Source: Nocardia beijingensis NBRC 16342 (GTDB taxonomy: Bacteria; Actinomycetota; Actinomycetes; Mycobacteriales; Mycobacteriaceae). From it: a stretch of 55,838 nucleotides of DNA. Positions 25,305 to 34,456 of this stretch are shown in pieces. The stretch lies in the NCBI RefSeq assembly GCF_001612785.1, contig NZ_BDBC01000067.1:1-55838 (forward strand). Reading direction: 5' to 3'. A model generated the notes under the pieces. That model was not told the origin of the DNA, did not search any database, and saw nothing but the letters and a program-made list of their open reading frames with translations. The first letter of the stretch is position 1. Every line of letters begins with the position of its first letter. Position numbers and translations under genes: made by a program.

Positions 25305-26762
25305 TCAGAGTGAATGCAGCGGTGGCGCCGCTCTGAAAGTCATCCATTGGGTTTCGGTGAACGACTCCAGATTTGCGCGCTGACCGCCGACGCGCGACCA
25401 GCCCGAGGACAGCACCCCGCCGAACGGCGCGTTCGGGTCGTCATTGACCGTCTGGTCGTTGATGTGCACGATCCCTGCGGGCACCCGGTCCGCGATCGCG
25501 GCGGCTAGGGCCAGGTCGGCGCTGAGAATGCCAAGGGCGAGGCCGAATTCACTCTCACACGCGAGGCGGACTGCCTCGTCCACATCAGTGAACTTGCGGA
25601 CACAGGCCACAGGACCGAACACCTCTTCTCGGTAGGCAGGGGTATCGGCGGTGCAGTCGGCCAGCACAGTGGGCCGATAGAAGCGGCCCTGGTGTGTGCC
25701 GCCCGTGACCAGCCGCGCTCCGGCGGCGACGCTGCGCTCCACCAGATCCTTGACATGAGCGAGCTGCTTGTCATCAATAATCGGCCCGAGGTTCACATCT
25801 TGACGGAAACCATCGCCCACAGTGAGCGAATCGGCCGTTTTACCAAGCGCCGCAACGTATTCATCGTAGATGGACTCGTGTACGATATGCCGCCCGACAG
25901 CCATGCAGATCTGTCCAGAGTGCAGATAATTGCCCAACGCACCACAGGACGCGGCCGCCTCGACATCGACATCTCCCAACACAACCAGGGCACTGTTGCC
26001 GCCCAGTTCGAGATGCGTGCGGGTCAGCGATTTCGCCGCCTGAGCGCCGATCGCACGTCCGGCGGCGGTCGATCCGGTGAACGACACGATTCGAACCTCG
26101 TGGGCGTCGATGAGAGCACCGCCGACCTCCGGACCGCCGGGCAGCATCTGCAGTACGCCCTCCGGTAAGCCCGCCTCCTGGAAGACGCGTGCTATGAGCA
26201 CTCCGCCACAGACCGCCGTGCGCGGATCCGGTTTGAGTATCACGGCATTACCGAGCGCGAGCGCGGGCGCCACCGACCGGATCGACAGGATAAGCGGGAA
26301 GTTGAACGGCGAGATCACCGCGACTACACCGGCCGGCACGCGCCGCTCGACGCTGATGCGCGGCTGCGTGGAATGCAGCAACTCACCATAGGGCGCAGTG
26401 GCCAGCGCGGCCGCCTCGGAGCATTCTGCGACTGCTGCCTGTGCCTCGCTGTGGCTCTTGCCCTTCGTCGATCCCGACTCGCGCGTGATCCATTCGACAA
26501 TCTCTTCGGTGTGTTCGCGGAACAACGCCGCAGCTCGAGTAAGCACTGCGGCCCGCTCGAACGCCGGGGTCGCCGCCCACTCACGCTGCGCCTGCGCCGC
26601 TCGACGAGCCGCCCACCGGGCCTGTTCTGCCGACGCTTGACCTACCTCACCGAGCGTCCGATCGGACGCCGGCTCGATGGCCTGATAGGTGGCACCGGCG
26701 CCGGAGGTCCACTGGCCGGTGAAGATCAGTCCACTCCATGTGGCCCCATCGAGAAGACTCAA
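25305..26762 (-). CDS. Benzaldehyde-type aldehyde dehydrogenase
   Basis: 485 residues. Segments: ISPFNFPLILSIRSVAPALA (cofactor entry), FTGSTAAGRAIG, catalytic Glu in HLELGGNSALVVLG, catalytic Cys in SGQICMAVGRHIVHE and FGGVLSSGWSRVGG at the end. It resembles XylC/vanillin-type dehydrogenases. It starts with a TTG that overlaps the TGA of the upstream SnoaL-like gene (TTGA at 26759-26762), so its translation is coupled to that gene. It is the last gene of the transporter operon, implying that the imported compound yields an aromatic aldehyde. Confidence 0.85.
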   Translation of the reverse strand: MSLLDGATWSGLIFTGQWTSGAGATYQAIEPASDRTLGEVGQASAEQARWAARRAAQAQREWAATPAFERAAVLTRAAALFREHTEEIVEWITRESGSTKGKSHSEAQAAVAECSEAAALATAPYGELLHSTQPRISVERRVPAGVVAVISPFNFPLILSIRSVAPALALGNAVILKPDPRTAVCGGVLIARVFQEAGLPEGVLQMLPGGPEVGGALIDAHEVRIVSFTGSTAAGRAIGAQAAKSLTRTHLELGGNSALVVLGDVDVEAAASCGALGNYLHSGQICMAVGRHIVHESIYDEYVAALGKTADSLTVGDGFRQDVNLGPIIDDKQLAHVKDLVERSVAAGARLVTGGTHQGRFYRPTVLADCTADTPAYREEVFGPVACVRKFTDVDEAVRLACESEFGLALGILSADLALAAAIADRVPAGIVHINDQTVNDDPNAPFGGVLSSGWSRVGGQRANLESFTETQWMTFRAAPPLHSL

Positions 26763-27205
26763 CGTTCGATCCCTTCGATATCGGTGGTGACGCCGGGGTA
26801 ATCCTTGGGCTCGCGCCGCTCGTTCTCGCCCCATTCGCGGTAGCGCCCGACGCGAATCCGCGCGTAACGATCGTTGCGCAGGTCGTAATGCACCATATTG
26901 GTGCAGCGGTATACCTCGCCTTTGCGCAGCGGCCCGAAAGTGAACTGGTCGCGGTCACTCAGCGCACGGAATTCGGTGTAGAGCTCGAGGGCGATGTGCT
27001 CGTCGTCGATCATCAGAAAATCGACCGCGAGCAGCTCGCGTACATCGGTGTGCAGATTTTCGTAAAAGGCGGCGATCTGGTCGGCACCTTCGAGAACGTT
27101 GTTGGGCAGTTCCAGGACGACGTCGGGGTCGAAGAACGTCGCCATCTTGGCGTAATCCTTGTTGTTGAACGCCGAAAGATATTCGAGCAATTCGTTTTCG
27201 GTCAT
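26759..27205 (-). CDS. SnoaL/NTF2-like protein
   Basis: 148 residues with the cone-shaped NTF2-like pattern: ENELLEYLSAFNNKDYAKMA then TFFDPDVVLELPNNVLEGAD, IAAFYENLHTDVRELLAVDF and later HIALELYTEFRAL. Such proteins act as small hydratases, isomerases, decarboxylases or accessory subunits. The reaction is not predictable, but the place between an ABC importer and an aldehyde dehydrogenase suggests a step in side-chain breakdown. ATG 27205 lies two bases from the permease stop; the longer frame upstream is a shadow of the permease. Confidence 0.72.
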   Translation of the reverse strand: MTENELLEYLSAFNNKDYAKMATFFDPDVVLELPNNVLEGADQIAAFYENLHTDVRELLAVDFLMIDDEHIALELYTEFRALSDRDQFTFGPLRKGEVYRCTNMVHYDLRNDRYARIRVGRYREWGENERREPKDYPGVTTDIEGIER

Positions 27206-27206
27206 G

Positions 27207-28223
27207 TCAAACCTGATTCCTGATATGGCGTTGACGACCGTAGCCGCCGACGATGACGAGGATGAGAAGCCCATAGATGATTTGCTGGGCGGCATCGTCG
27301 AGCCCGCGGCCGACCAAGATCGTCGACAGCAGGACGATGACGAACGCGCCGACAACGGTGCGGGAATAGTCGCCGCGGCCACCGAAACTCGATCCGCCGA
27401 TCACCACCGCGGCGAGGCTTTCGAACAGGTATGGATTTCCCGCGGACGGATCACCACTGGCGAAACCGGCGAGAGCGGTGCCGACCAGTGCCGCCAGCCC
27501 CGCGCTCAGCGCGTACACCAGGATCCTGTGACGGCCGACAGCCACCAGGCTGAACTGTGCCGCCAGAGGATTCGTACCTACCGCGAAAAATCGGCGGCCG
27601 GTGACGGTGCGATGCAGTACAACCGCGGCGACTACAGCAATCACCGCCCAGATCACCAGCAGCGGCGGGAAATGGATGCCGAAGGTTGTCCCGGCGGCCG
27701 AGGCCAGATTCATCAGCCACTGCGGCGGGGCACCGGTGAAGTAGCCCTTGGTCCAGACCTGCACCGCGCCGGTCACCACCGCACTCATACCGAGGGTGAC
27801 CACCAGCGATTCCACCTTGAAGCGATGGCACACCCAGCCGCTCACCGCGCCGGCGAGCAGTCCGAGAAGAAATCCCGCCGCGATCGCCAGGCCGGTCGGC
27901 CACTGGTGCGTGGCCGGCAGCTGCAGGGTCACGGTCTGGCCGAGCAGGATGAAGGCGGGAATCGAGAAATCGATGCCGCCGGCCAGCACGACCAGGGTCT
28001 GCCCGAACGAGGCCAGTCCCAGGAGCGCGGTGAGCACCAGGACCGAATACAGACTGGTTCGATCGGTGAACCCGTCGATCGTGACGGCACCGTAGGCGAA
28101 CAACGCGACCGCGATGGCGGTCTGTGCGAGCGGATATCGACGCTGAGTGTCCAACATCCGCGCTATGGGGTTGCGCACAGACGGTGCGGCCGACTCCGGC
28201 CGATTCGCGACGGTGGTGCTCAT
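27207..28223 (-). CDS. ABC transporter permease, CUT2 (RbsC-like) type
   Basis: 338 residues with about 8-10 hydrophobic segments. The family marker LVVLAGGIDFSIPAFILLGQ matches the LSVGG-DLSVG region of RbsC-like permeases, and AAVVIGGSSFGGRGDYSRTV is the cytoplasmic coupling segment. The N-terminus is cytoplasmic and polar. It starts with ATG overlapping the stop of the second permease (ATGA). Two different permeases suggest a heterodimeric channel. CUT2 systems usually import sugars or autoinducer; here the operon also encodes an aldehyde dehydrogenase. Confidence 0.88.
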   Translation of the reverse strand: MSTTVANRPESAAPSVRNPIARMLDTQRRYPLAQTAIAVALFAYGAVTIDGFTDRTSLYSVLVLTALLGLASFGQTLVVLAGGIDFSIPAFILLGQTVTLQLPATHQWPTGLAIAAGFLLGLLAGAVSGWVCHRFKVESLVVTLGMSAVVTGAVQVWTKGYFTGAPPQWLMNLASAAGTTFGIHFPPLLVIWAVIAVVAAVVLHRTVTGRRFFAVGTNPLAAQFSLVAVGRHRILVYALSAGLAALVGTALAGFASGDPSAGNPYLFESLAAVVIGGSSFGGRGDYSRTVVGAFVIVLLSTILVGRGLDDAAQQIIYGLLILVIVGGYGRQRHIRNQV

Positions 28224-29185
28224 ACGCTCGCCTCCTGCTGAATCCTGAGAGCTCCGACGTACGTACCGGCGACCACGCCCACGATCAGGAACGCGCCGTA
28301 GACGACCTGTACCCAGAGCACGTTGATATGGGCGGCAAGCATCGCGTTCTGCGCGAGGTAGAGCGCGCAGGCGCCCATCAGGACGCCGACCAGCCCGCCG
28401 CGTCCGCCACGCAACGACGCGCCGCCGACCGCGACTGCGGCGATCCCCATCACCGCATAACTCTGCCCGTACGAAGAGTCGACGGATTGCACCAGCCCGG
28501 CCAGTGCCAAGCCGGCGAATCCGGCGAACAGTCCGCCGAGGGTGTACGCAGCGACGCGCACCTGAGTCACCTGGAGTCCAGCCGAATACGCGGCCGGCGC
28601 GTCACCTCCCACGGCATACAGACCGCGATGGAATGCCGTACGTCCCAGGGTGAACCAGATGAGTGCGACGACCCCGATGAGCAGCGCACCGCCGGGCACT
28701 CCCCCGACGCTGCCCGCCAGATGCGAGGTCCAGTTCGGCGGCGCCGGTTCGGCGGTCGGTGCCAACAGCAGGTTGATACCGGTTAGCACGATGAAGCTCG
28801 CCAGCGTCGCCACAATCGGCTGATAGCGCAGCACCGCCACCATCAAGCCGTTCAGTGCGCCCACTCCAGAACCGACCAACAGGCAAATCGGTATCGCGAT
28901 CCAGGGCGCGCTGAGTCCGTGCGGCAAGAGCCCGACGGTGAACAGTACGGCCACGAAGTTGGCCAGCGGACCGACCGAGATGTCCAAGCCGCCGCCGATC
29001 ACCGAGGGTAGGGTCGACACGGCGACCAGCGCGGCCGGGGCGAGTTGACCGAGCACGCTCGGCCACTGCCCCGGAGTCGCGATGCTGGGGATGTAGACGA
29101 TGTTGATCAGCAGCAATACTGCCGCGAGCAGAGCGGCGAACCCGTAGGTGCGGGTCAGCGCCGCCCTGATCATATTCGGAACCAT
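28220..29185 (-). CDS. Second ABC transporter permease, CUT2 type
   Basis: 321 residues, mostly hydrophobic. LPSVIGGGLDISVGPLANFV corresponds to the conserved membrane motif and AVAVGGASLRGGRGGLVGVL to the ATPase-contact loop. It overlaps the ATPase gene upstream by one base (TGATG) and the first permease gene downstream by four. The pair diverges clearly in sequence, as expected for a heterodimer rather than a recent duplication. Confidence 0.88.
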   Translation of the reverse strand: MVPNMIRAALTRTYGFAALLAAVLLLINIVYIPSIATPGQWPSVLGQLAPAALVAVSTLPSVIGGGLDISVGPLANFVAVLFTVGLLPHGLSAPWIAIPICLLVGSGVGALNGLMVAVLRYQPIVATLASFIVLTGINLLLAPTAEPAPPNWTSHLAGSVGGVPGGALLIGVVALIWFTLGRTAFHRGLYAVGGDAPAAYSAGLQVTQVRVAAYTLGGLFAGFAGLALAGLVQSVDSSYGQSYAVMGIAAVAVGGASLRGGRGGLVGVLMGACALYLAQNAMLAAHINVLWVQVVYGAFLIVGVVAGTYVGALRIQQEASV

Positions 29186-30729
29186 CAGTTCCTCCCGAAG
29201 AAGGCCGACACGAGCCGCTCACGGCCCAGGTCGGAACGATCGAAGGTCGCGAATACCGAGTTCTCCCGGAAGACCGCGACGCGATGCATGAGTTCGAGCT
29301 GCTCGTCCAGGTCGGTGGAGACCATCACGACAGCCAGTCCGGAGGCCGCCAGATCGCGCAGCATCCGGTAGATGTCGCGTTTGGCGCCGAGGTCGATTCC
29401 GCGGGTCGGGTCGTCGAGCAGCAGTACGGCCGGCTCGGTGGCCAACCAGCGGGCGATGACGACCTTCTGCTGATTTCCGCCGCTCAGGCTCGCGATCGCA
29501 GCCGAGGTCTGACCCATCCGGATGTGCATGAGGTCGCGGAAGTACTTCAGTCGTCGTTCGGTCTCGCGGCGGCTGACCAGGCCCAGGCGCCGGTCGCGAT
29601 GCACGGTCGGCAGCCCGAAGTTGTCGGCTACCGACAACGTCTCGAACAGCGATTCCGCGCGCCGCTCGCGCGGTACGTACGCGATGCCGTGCCGGGCTGC
29701 GGTGCGTGGATCGGAGATATCAGACAACCCTGCCCGCGTGATGGTGCCTGCACACGGCGCCACTCCCGCCAGCGCCGCGAGGAATCGGCTCTGCCCATGG
29801 CCCTCCAGGCCGGCCAAGCCCACGATCTCCCCGGTGCGCACTTCGAAATCGATCGGCGCAGCACCAGCCGTAAGCACGAGGTCGCGAGTGGACAGCACTA
29901 CGTCCCCCGGAGGCGGGACTGGGGTGGTGTCGGCGGCGAGCGCTTGTTGCGGGCCACTCATCTGCTCGACGAGCTCTGCGGCGCGATTGGGGCCCCGGTC
30001 CAGACATGCGACCGTGCGTCCGGAATGCAGCACGGTGACGCGGTCGGCGATGTCTTCGATCTCATCCATTCGGTGGGAGATGAACAGCACCGACTTACCC
30101 TCGGCGGCTCGCTCGCGCAGGACTGTGAACAGCCGGTCGCGGGTCTGCACGTCCAGTGCGGAGGTCGCTTCGTCCAAGATCAGCAGCTCGGGCTCGCGCA
30201 GCAGCGCCCGGGCCAGGCATACCGCTTGACGTTCACTCAGCGATAATCCGCCGACGGGTGTGTCCAGCGGCGGCACCGGATCCAGCAGCCGCGACAGTGT
30301 TGCGGTCGCGCGCTTTTTGCGCTGGGCCAGCGGGGGGCCGGGCTTGAAAAGTCCCTCCGCACCGAGCCAAATGTTATCCAGCACACTGCGTTCGAGGACA
30401 GTGAGGACTTCCTGGTAGACAGCAACGACACCGGATCCAGCGGCCGCACGTGGGGACGGCCAGCCGCGGATGCGACGTCCGGCCAGCATGATCTCGCCGG
30501 AATCGGCTTGTTGAACACCGCTGATGATCTTGACCAGAGTGCTCTTGCCCGACCCGTTTTCCCCGGCCAGCGCGTGCACCTCTCCCCGTGCGAGGCGCAG
30601 GTTGGCCTCCTCGACCGCCCGCGTCGCGCCGTAGCTCTTGGCGATGCCGACCAGTTCGAGCATATGAGTTGTGTCAGTGAGCTTTTCGCCTGCCGACAAG
30701 AGTTCCGGCGGGGTGGTCGCGGGGGACAT
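29185..30729 (-). CDS. ABC transporter ATPase with two nucleotide-binding domains, CUT2 type
   Basis: 514 residues. The first domain has Walker A GENGSGKSTLVK, a signature region LSLSERQAVCLARALL and Walker B ELLILDEATSALD. The second has the degenerate Walker A GLEGHGQSRFLAAL typical of RbsA-like proteins, signature LSGGNQQKVVIARWLA and VLLLDDPTRGID. The real start is ATG 30729, overlapping the binding-protein stop by one base; the longer upstream frame is a shadow. It energises the two permeases in the same operon. Confidence 0.92.
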   Translation of the reverse strand: MSPATTPPELLSAGEKLTDTTHMLELVGIAKSYGATRAVEEANLRLARGEVHALAGENGSGKSTLVKIISGVQQADSGEIMLAGRRIRGWPSPRAAAGSGVVAVYQEVLTVLERSVLDNIWLGAEGLFKPGPPLAQRKKRATATLSRLLDPVPPLDTPVGGLSLSERQAVCLARALLREPELLILDEATSALDVQTRDRLFTVLRERAAEGKSVLFISHRMDEIEDIADRVTVLHSGRTVACLDRGPNRAAELVEQMSGPQQALAADTTPVPPPGDVVLSTRDLVLTAGAAPIDFEVRTGEIVGLAGLEGHGQSRFLAALAGVAPCAGTITRAGLSDISDPRTAARHGIAYVPRERRAESLFETLSVADNFGLPTVHRDRRLGLVSRRETERRLKYFRDLMHIRMGQTSAAIASLSGGNQQKVVIARWLATEPAVLLLDDPTRGIDLGAKRDIYRMLRDLAASGLAVVMVSTDLDEQLELMHRVAVFRENSVFATFDRSDLGRERLVSAFFGRN

Positions 30730-31952
30730 CAAGACGCCTTCTTCTGGAACCCGGCGGCCAGGAGGGGGCCGTTGTCGAAGGTGCCGGCGGGATTGGGCGC
30801 AGTGCCCGTAGTCTGCAGATCCCAATCCGGCTGCGCCCACGTGTCGATGTTGTTCTGGTCGATCAGTGGCTGCGGCTGAACGAAATCACTGATCAGCACA
30901 CCGTTTCCGGCGATCATGCCCTGTACGACGCCCGAGAGCAGCTGCGCATAGGCCTCGGCGCCGCCGCCGGAAGCGGTGCCGATGTAGGTCTTCTTGTTCG
31001 CACGCCAGTAGCCCAGTGAGCCCTTCAACGCGGCGACATCGTTGACGGTCGGGACCGGACGGCCTGTGCTGGTGAACGCGCCGATGATGCCGGTGCTCAT
31101 CCCGCCCGATTGCAACACCACACCGAGCTTGCCAGGGTGTGTGCTCAGAAATCGCAGGACCTGCGATTTGGCCTGCGCGGGGACGAAGTCTCCGGCGACC
31201 TCGCCGGCGACCTTCACCTTCGGGCAGTTCTGCAGCACATCGTCGAATCCCCGGAAGGCGTCTCCGTCGATCGAAATGCCCTGAATACCATGCACTTTCA
31301 AAACGGTCGTGGAATCGCCCGCCGCCTTGATCGCCGCCGCGGCGGTCTGGGCGGCAGCGAGGTAGTTGTTGGGCACGATGTTGACCGCGTTCTTGGTCGG
31401 GATCGTGTTGAACGCCGACACCGTGGGAATGCCTTGTTTGGCGGCGCCGTCGACCACGGAGACGAACGGGCCGCCGGTACCGCTGGCCGCGATGATCAAG
31501 TTGACCCGTTGCTGGACCAGAGACTGGAATTGCTGCAGCTGGGCGGTGACATCACCTTGATTGGCGCCGGCGAGCACGATGACGTTCTTGACGCCGGGGA
31601 ATGAGGACAGCGCCGCTTTGATGCTGTTCAGCGTGTCGGCGGCGTAGTCGTTGACCGGCGCTGTCCAACTGATTCCAATGACTGCGCCACCGGCGGGCGG
31701 CTTCCAATCAACCCACGGGCTGGCATGAATCGGGGTGGAGTAGCCGTTGTAGTCCGCCTGCAGCGCCGCAGGAAGCTTGGCGAACACGCCGTCTGGGTCC
31801 TCCGGGAGGCGGGTAGGCACTGTGCCACACGCCCCAGTCCGGGTGGTTCCGGCTCCGTTGGATGTCGAACCGCAGGCCGTGAGCGCCAGGGCGAGGACGG
31901 CGATTCCTGCGGCGACACGAAGCAGCCGACGGGTCCTGACACGAATGGGCAT
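30729..31952 (-). CDS. Substrate-binding lipoprotein of the CUT2 ABC importer
   Basis: 407 residues. The signal peptide RLLRVAAGIAVLALALTACG contains the lipobox LTAC, so the mature protein is anchored by a lipid-modified Cys. The periplasmic-binding fold resembles the RbsB/sugar-binding group: VIGISWTAPVNDYAADTLNS, LVQQRVNLIIAASGTGG, GIPTVSAFNT and later GMIAGNGVLISDFVQPQPLI. It is larger than a typical sugar-binding protein. AAAGGAG stands 8 bases before ATG 31952. It is the first gene of the operon; the AGAACA-N3-TGTTCT palindrome lies 105 bp upstream. Confidence 0.85.
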   Translation of the reverse strand: MPIRVRTRRLLRVAAGIAVLALALTACGSTSNGAGTTRTGACGTVPTRLPEDPDGVFAKLPAALQADYNGYSTPIHASPWVDWKPPAGGAVIGISWTAPVNDYAADTLNSIKAALSSFPGVKNVIVLAGANQGDVTAQLQQFQSLVQQRVNLIIAASGTGGPFVSVVDGAAKQGIPTVSAFNTIPTKNAVNIVPNNYLAAAQTAAAAIKAAGDSTTVLKVHGIQGISIDGDAFRGFDDVLQNCPKVKVAGEVAGDFVPAQAKSQVLRFLSTHPGKLGVVLQSGGMSTGIIGAFTSTGRPVPTVNDVAALKGSLGYWRANKKTYIGTASGGGAEAYAQLLSGVVQGMIAGNGVLISDFVQPQPLIDQNNIDTWAQPDWDLQTTGTAPNPAGTFDNGPLLAAGFQKKAS

Positions 31953-32057
31953 TCTCTCTCCTTTGAGAGCATCGCCGCCCAATTTGCTTTCGATTGGCGT
32001 CGCGGACGGCGGGGTGGTGAAAAGTGATCCAGTTCTCAGCATGAGCTGTTCCCTCAT

Positions 32058-32072
32058 AGAACACTATGTTCT
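32058..32072. promoter_or_regulatory. Operator-like palindrome AGAACA-N3-TGTTCT upstream of the ABC importer operon
   Basis: AGAACACTATGTTCT, extended to 17 bp by T and A on the flanks. The same half-sites and spacing recur at 38823-38837 before the other operon of this cluster. The IclR regulator encoded between the two operons is the best candidate to bind both. Confidence 0.7.
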
Positions 32073-32125
32073 ACCAAAGAGCAAGGGCTTCAGATTGCTG
32101 GAGTGACCTGAAGTCAAAACAGAAA

Positions 32126-32160
32126 AAAAGTCGGCCAACCCTGTGGGTGGCCGACTTTTA
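32126..32160 (-). terminator. Rho-independent terminator after the iclR gene
   Basis: A stem of about 15 bp, AAAAGTCGGCCA(A)CCC paired with GGGTGGCCGACTTTT, with one bulged base and a short loop. Read on the minus strand it is followed by a run of seven T, so it ends the iclR transcript 11 bp after its stop. On the plus strand only four T follow. It also shields the importer promoter from iclR read-through. Confidence 0.85.
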
Positions 32161-32170
32161 TTCGGAAGAA

Positions 32171-32911
32171 TCAGCCTAGCGCAGGCTCGATGCCGGACTG
32201 CGGTCCGGGCGAGAACGGCAGGCTCACACGGGCATGGACAAAATATTCGGAAAGAGTCGCGGCGGTGCGAAGTACGTCTTTCGGATCGTTCGCCGGCGAT
32301 CCCGCAGAATACAGAACCGCAACGCTGGCGTTGGCATAGCCCGGCGCTGTGTACACCGGGGCGGCCAGCAGCGTGATCCCGGGCCAGCGCGTGCTGGCCC
32401 CTTCCACATACCCGCGCCGCCGCGCCTGAATCAGCTCGGCCGTTTCGCCCGCTTCGGCCGGGCGTCCGATAGTGATGGCCAGCGCGGCAACGCTTTCCGG
32501 CGCGACCCGGCGCCTGCCGAAGGCACCGAATCGCATTGCCAGATGAACCTCCGCGTTGCGCGGTTCTGCCGTAAGCAGGCATTCGACCCGGTCACCCGAA
32601 TCGACCACGAACATCACGCTGGCCCCGGCACGGTCCGCGAGTGCAGCCAGCTCGGCATTGACGATTTCCTGGAAATCCTGTGACACCGAGGTCGCGAGGA
32701 GCATCAATCCGATGCCCAGCGCATACCGTCCATCGCTCTCCCGACGTACCAGGCGCCGGTTGACCAGAGTCTGCACTGCGCGGTAGACGATCGAACGGTG
32801 CACTCCCATCGCCGAAGCGACCTCGGCGATGCTCATCGGCCCATTGGCTGCGGCGAGAGTCTCGAGGATATCGACGACTCGGTCGGTGCTCTGCGATGCC
32901 GGAGTTGCCAT
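32171..32911 (-). CDS. IclR-family regulator of the second catabolic cluster
   Basis: 246 residues. The N-terminal winged helix reads DRVVDILETLAAANGPMSIA then EVASAMGVHRSIVYRAVQTL, followed by RLVRRESDGRYALGIGLMLL. The effector domain is less typical: the usual GYLDA-like motif is replaced by RGYVEGASTRWPGITLLAAP. It is flanked by the importer operon downstream and the oxygenase operon upstream, all on the minus strand, and is closed by its own terminator. Two identical palindromes in front of those operons are its probable sites. Confidence 0.8.
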   Translation of the reverse strand: MATPASQSTDRVVDILETLAAANGPMSIAEVASAMGVHRSIVYRAVQTLVNRRLVRRESDGRYALGIGLMLLATSVSQDFQEIVNAELAALADRAGASVMFVVDSGDRVECLLTAEPRNAEVHLAMRFGAFGRRRVAPESVAALAITIGRPAEAGETAELIQARRRGYVEGASTRWPGITLLAAPVYTAPGYANASVAVLYSAGSPANDPKDVLRTAATLSEYFVHARVSLPFSPGPQSGIEPALG

Positions 32912-32986
32912 GGGCGGATTATCCCATAGCCCGCCAGCAGGCCGGGCGATGACGATTGCCGTCCTCCAGCGCCCGTGTCGGCGCCA

Positions 32987-34447
32987 TCAGTCCGCGACCC
33001 AGATGCCGTGGAACGTGGGTCGCAGGAAGAGCGGAATCGTCACTGTGGCGACCGGGCCCGCACTGAATCGCGCGGTATCCAGGATAACCAGTTCCGCATG
33101 GTCGAACGGCACCCTGTCGACCACGGAGAGCAGATATCCGTCCCCCTCCGGAGCATCGGGGCTGCGCGGCACGAATGCGGGTTCCTGCACCGAGGCGTCC
33201 TCACCCGCGTACCACACCTCTGCCTCGCCGGTGGCATGGTCGAAGTGGGCCAGAGAGTTGAAGTACAGCCCGCCCAACAGCTGCGGATGCAGAGGCTTGG
33301 ACGGATCTTGCGCTGCCATGAAGCCGTGCCGATACTCCCGACCGAGATACCGGGAGTCGATGACCGGGAAGTCCACCGAACAGTCGTCCCAGAGCCGCTC
33401 CTCGGTGAACTGGGGATTATCGCCGTCCAGGTCGCAGGTCCATCGCGTCAGATACTGTTTGACGTCCTTGGGCTCGAACATCTCGCCCTCGGTGTCGGGG
33501 AACGGCGCCCGATGCGATACACACAGATCCAACGTCACCACATTGTCCCTGGTCACGGCGTTCATGGTGTGGAAGGACCAGCGCGGCGGGCCGTCGAACC
33601 AGCGGATCTCCTCTGCCGGAGCGCCGCGCCGCAGCACGCCGAGTGCGGTGCGCCGGGCACCGTCCCACAGCCAACGGGGACCGCCGGCCTGCAGACGTTC
33701 GGGGTCGGTGGTCAGCGGCATTACCGGGAAGATGACGTGTTCGGCGCTGACCAACCAGTCGTGCACCATGCTGCCGTACGGTGGCAGGAACCACTGTTCG
33801 CTGGTCAGTTCGCCGTCGGCAGACGCTGTGCACAGTGCGATATCGGTGGAAAGTTCGTCCCCCTTGGCCGAGTAGCCGAAGAACACCAGTTCGCCGGTGA
33901 CCGGGTCGGTCTTGGGATGGGCGGTAAAGGTCTTACTGCGCAGCCGGCCCTCGAAATCGAATTTTCCGATCGTCTCCAGAGTGGTCGGGTCGATCTCGTG
34001 CGGAAGACCGTCTTCCTTCAACGCGAAAGTACGTCCCGCGTGCCGCAGGATGCTGGTGTTGGCTGTTGTGCGGTCCACACCGGCAACGCTCGGGTCGTCG
34101 GTGTACGGGTTGCGGTATGCACCGAAAAGCGCGCGGCGAGCGAAACGTTCGGCCTGGAACTTGTCGGTGCGTACATAGCGGATCTTCAGATCCACGTGAC
34201 CATCGGCGATCCGGAACATCGACACCACGCCGTCACCGTTGACGTAGATGTCATCCCCTGCCTTCGGCGGGAACTGCGGATCCGGGCCACATCGGTAGAA
34301 TCCGCCGGAGATGCCCTCGGGCAGATCGCCTTTCCACTCGAGTTCGAACACATCGAGCTCGGTACGCATCGGCCGGTTCAAGTTGGTGAAGCCGGGTGTG
34401 TCGGGGAAGCTCGACAATGGATGCGAGGATTGTTGCGTTGTCGTCAC
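32987..34447 (-). CDS. Carotenoid-cleavage-family oxygenase (isoeugenol/stilbene-cleaving type likely)
   Basis: 486 residues, RPE65/carotenoid oxygenase family. The four iron-binding His can be placed in FTAHPKTDP, GSMVHDWLVS, WSFHTMNAV and the C-terminal FHGIWVAD. N-terminal FYRCGPDPQFPP is a family marker. Bacterial members cleave an aromatic-conjugated C=C bond: lignostilbene dioxygenases and isoeugenol monooxygenase both release vanillin-type aldehydes. No carotenoid genes are near, while aromatic aldehyde and protocatechuate genes surround it, so phenylpropene or stilbene cleavage is inferred. It is last in the operon, 9 bp after the GMC gene. Confidence 0.82.
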   Translation of the reverse strand: MTTTQQSSHPLSSFPDTPGFTNLNRPMRTELDVFELEWKGDLPEGISGGFYRCGPDPQFPPKAGDDIYVNGDGVVSMFRIADGHVDLKIRYVRTDKFQAERFARRALFGAYRNPYTDDPSVAGVDRTTANTSILRHAGRTFALKEDGLPHEIDPTTLETIGKFDFEGRLRSKTFTAHPKTDPVTGELVFFGYSAKGDELSTDIALCTASADGELTSEQWFLPPYGSMVHDWLVSAEHVIFPVMPLTTDPERLQAGGPRWLWDGARRTALGVLRRGAPAEEIRWFDGPPRWSFHTMNAVTRDNVVTLDLCVSHRAPFPDTEGEMFEPKDVKQYLTRWTCDLDGDNPQFTEERLWDDCSVDFPVIDSRYLGREYRHGFMAAQDPSKPLHPQLLGGLYFNSLAHFDHATGEAEVWYAGEDASVQEPAFVPRSPDAPEGDGYLLSVVDRVPFDHAELVILDTARFSAGPVATVTIPLFLRPTFHGIWVAD

Positions 34448-34456
34448 TTCGACCTC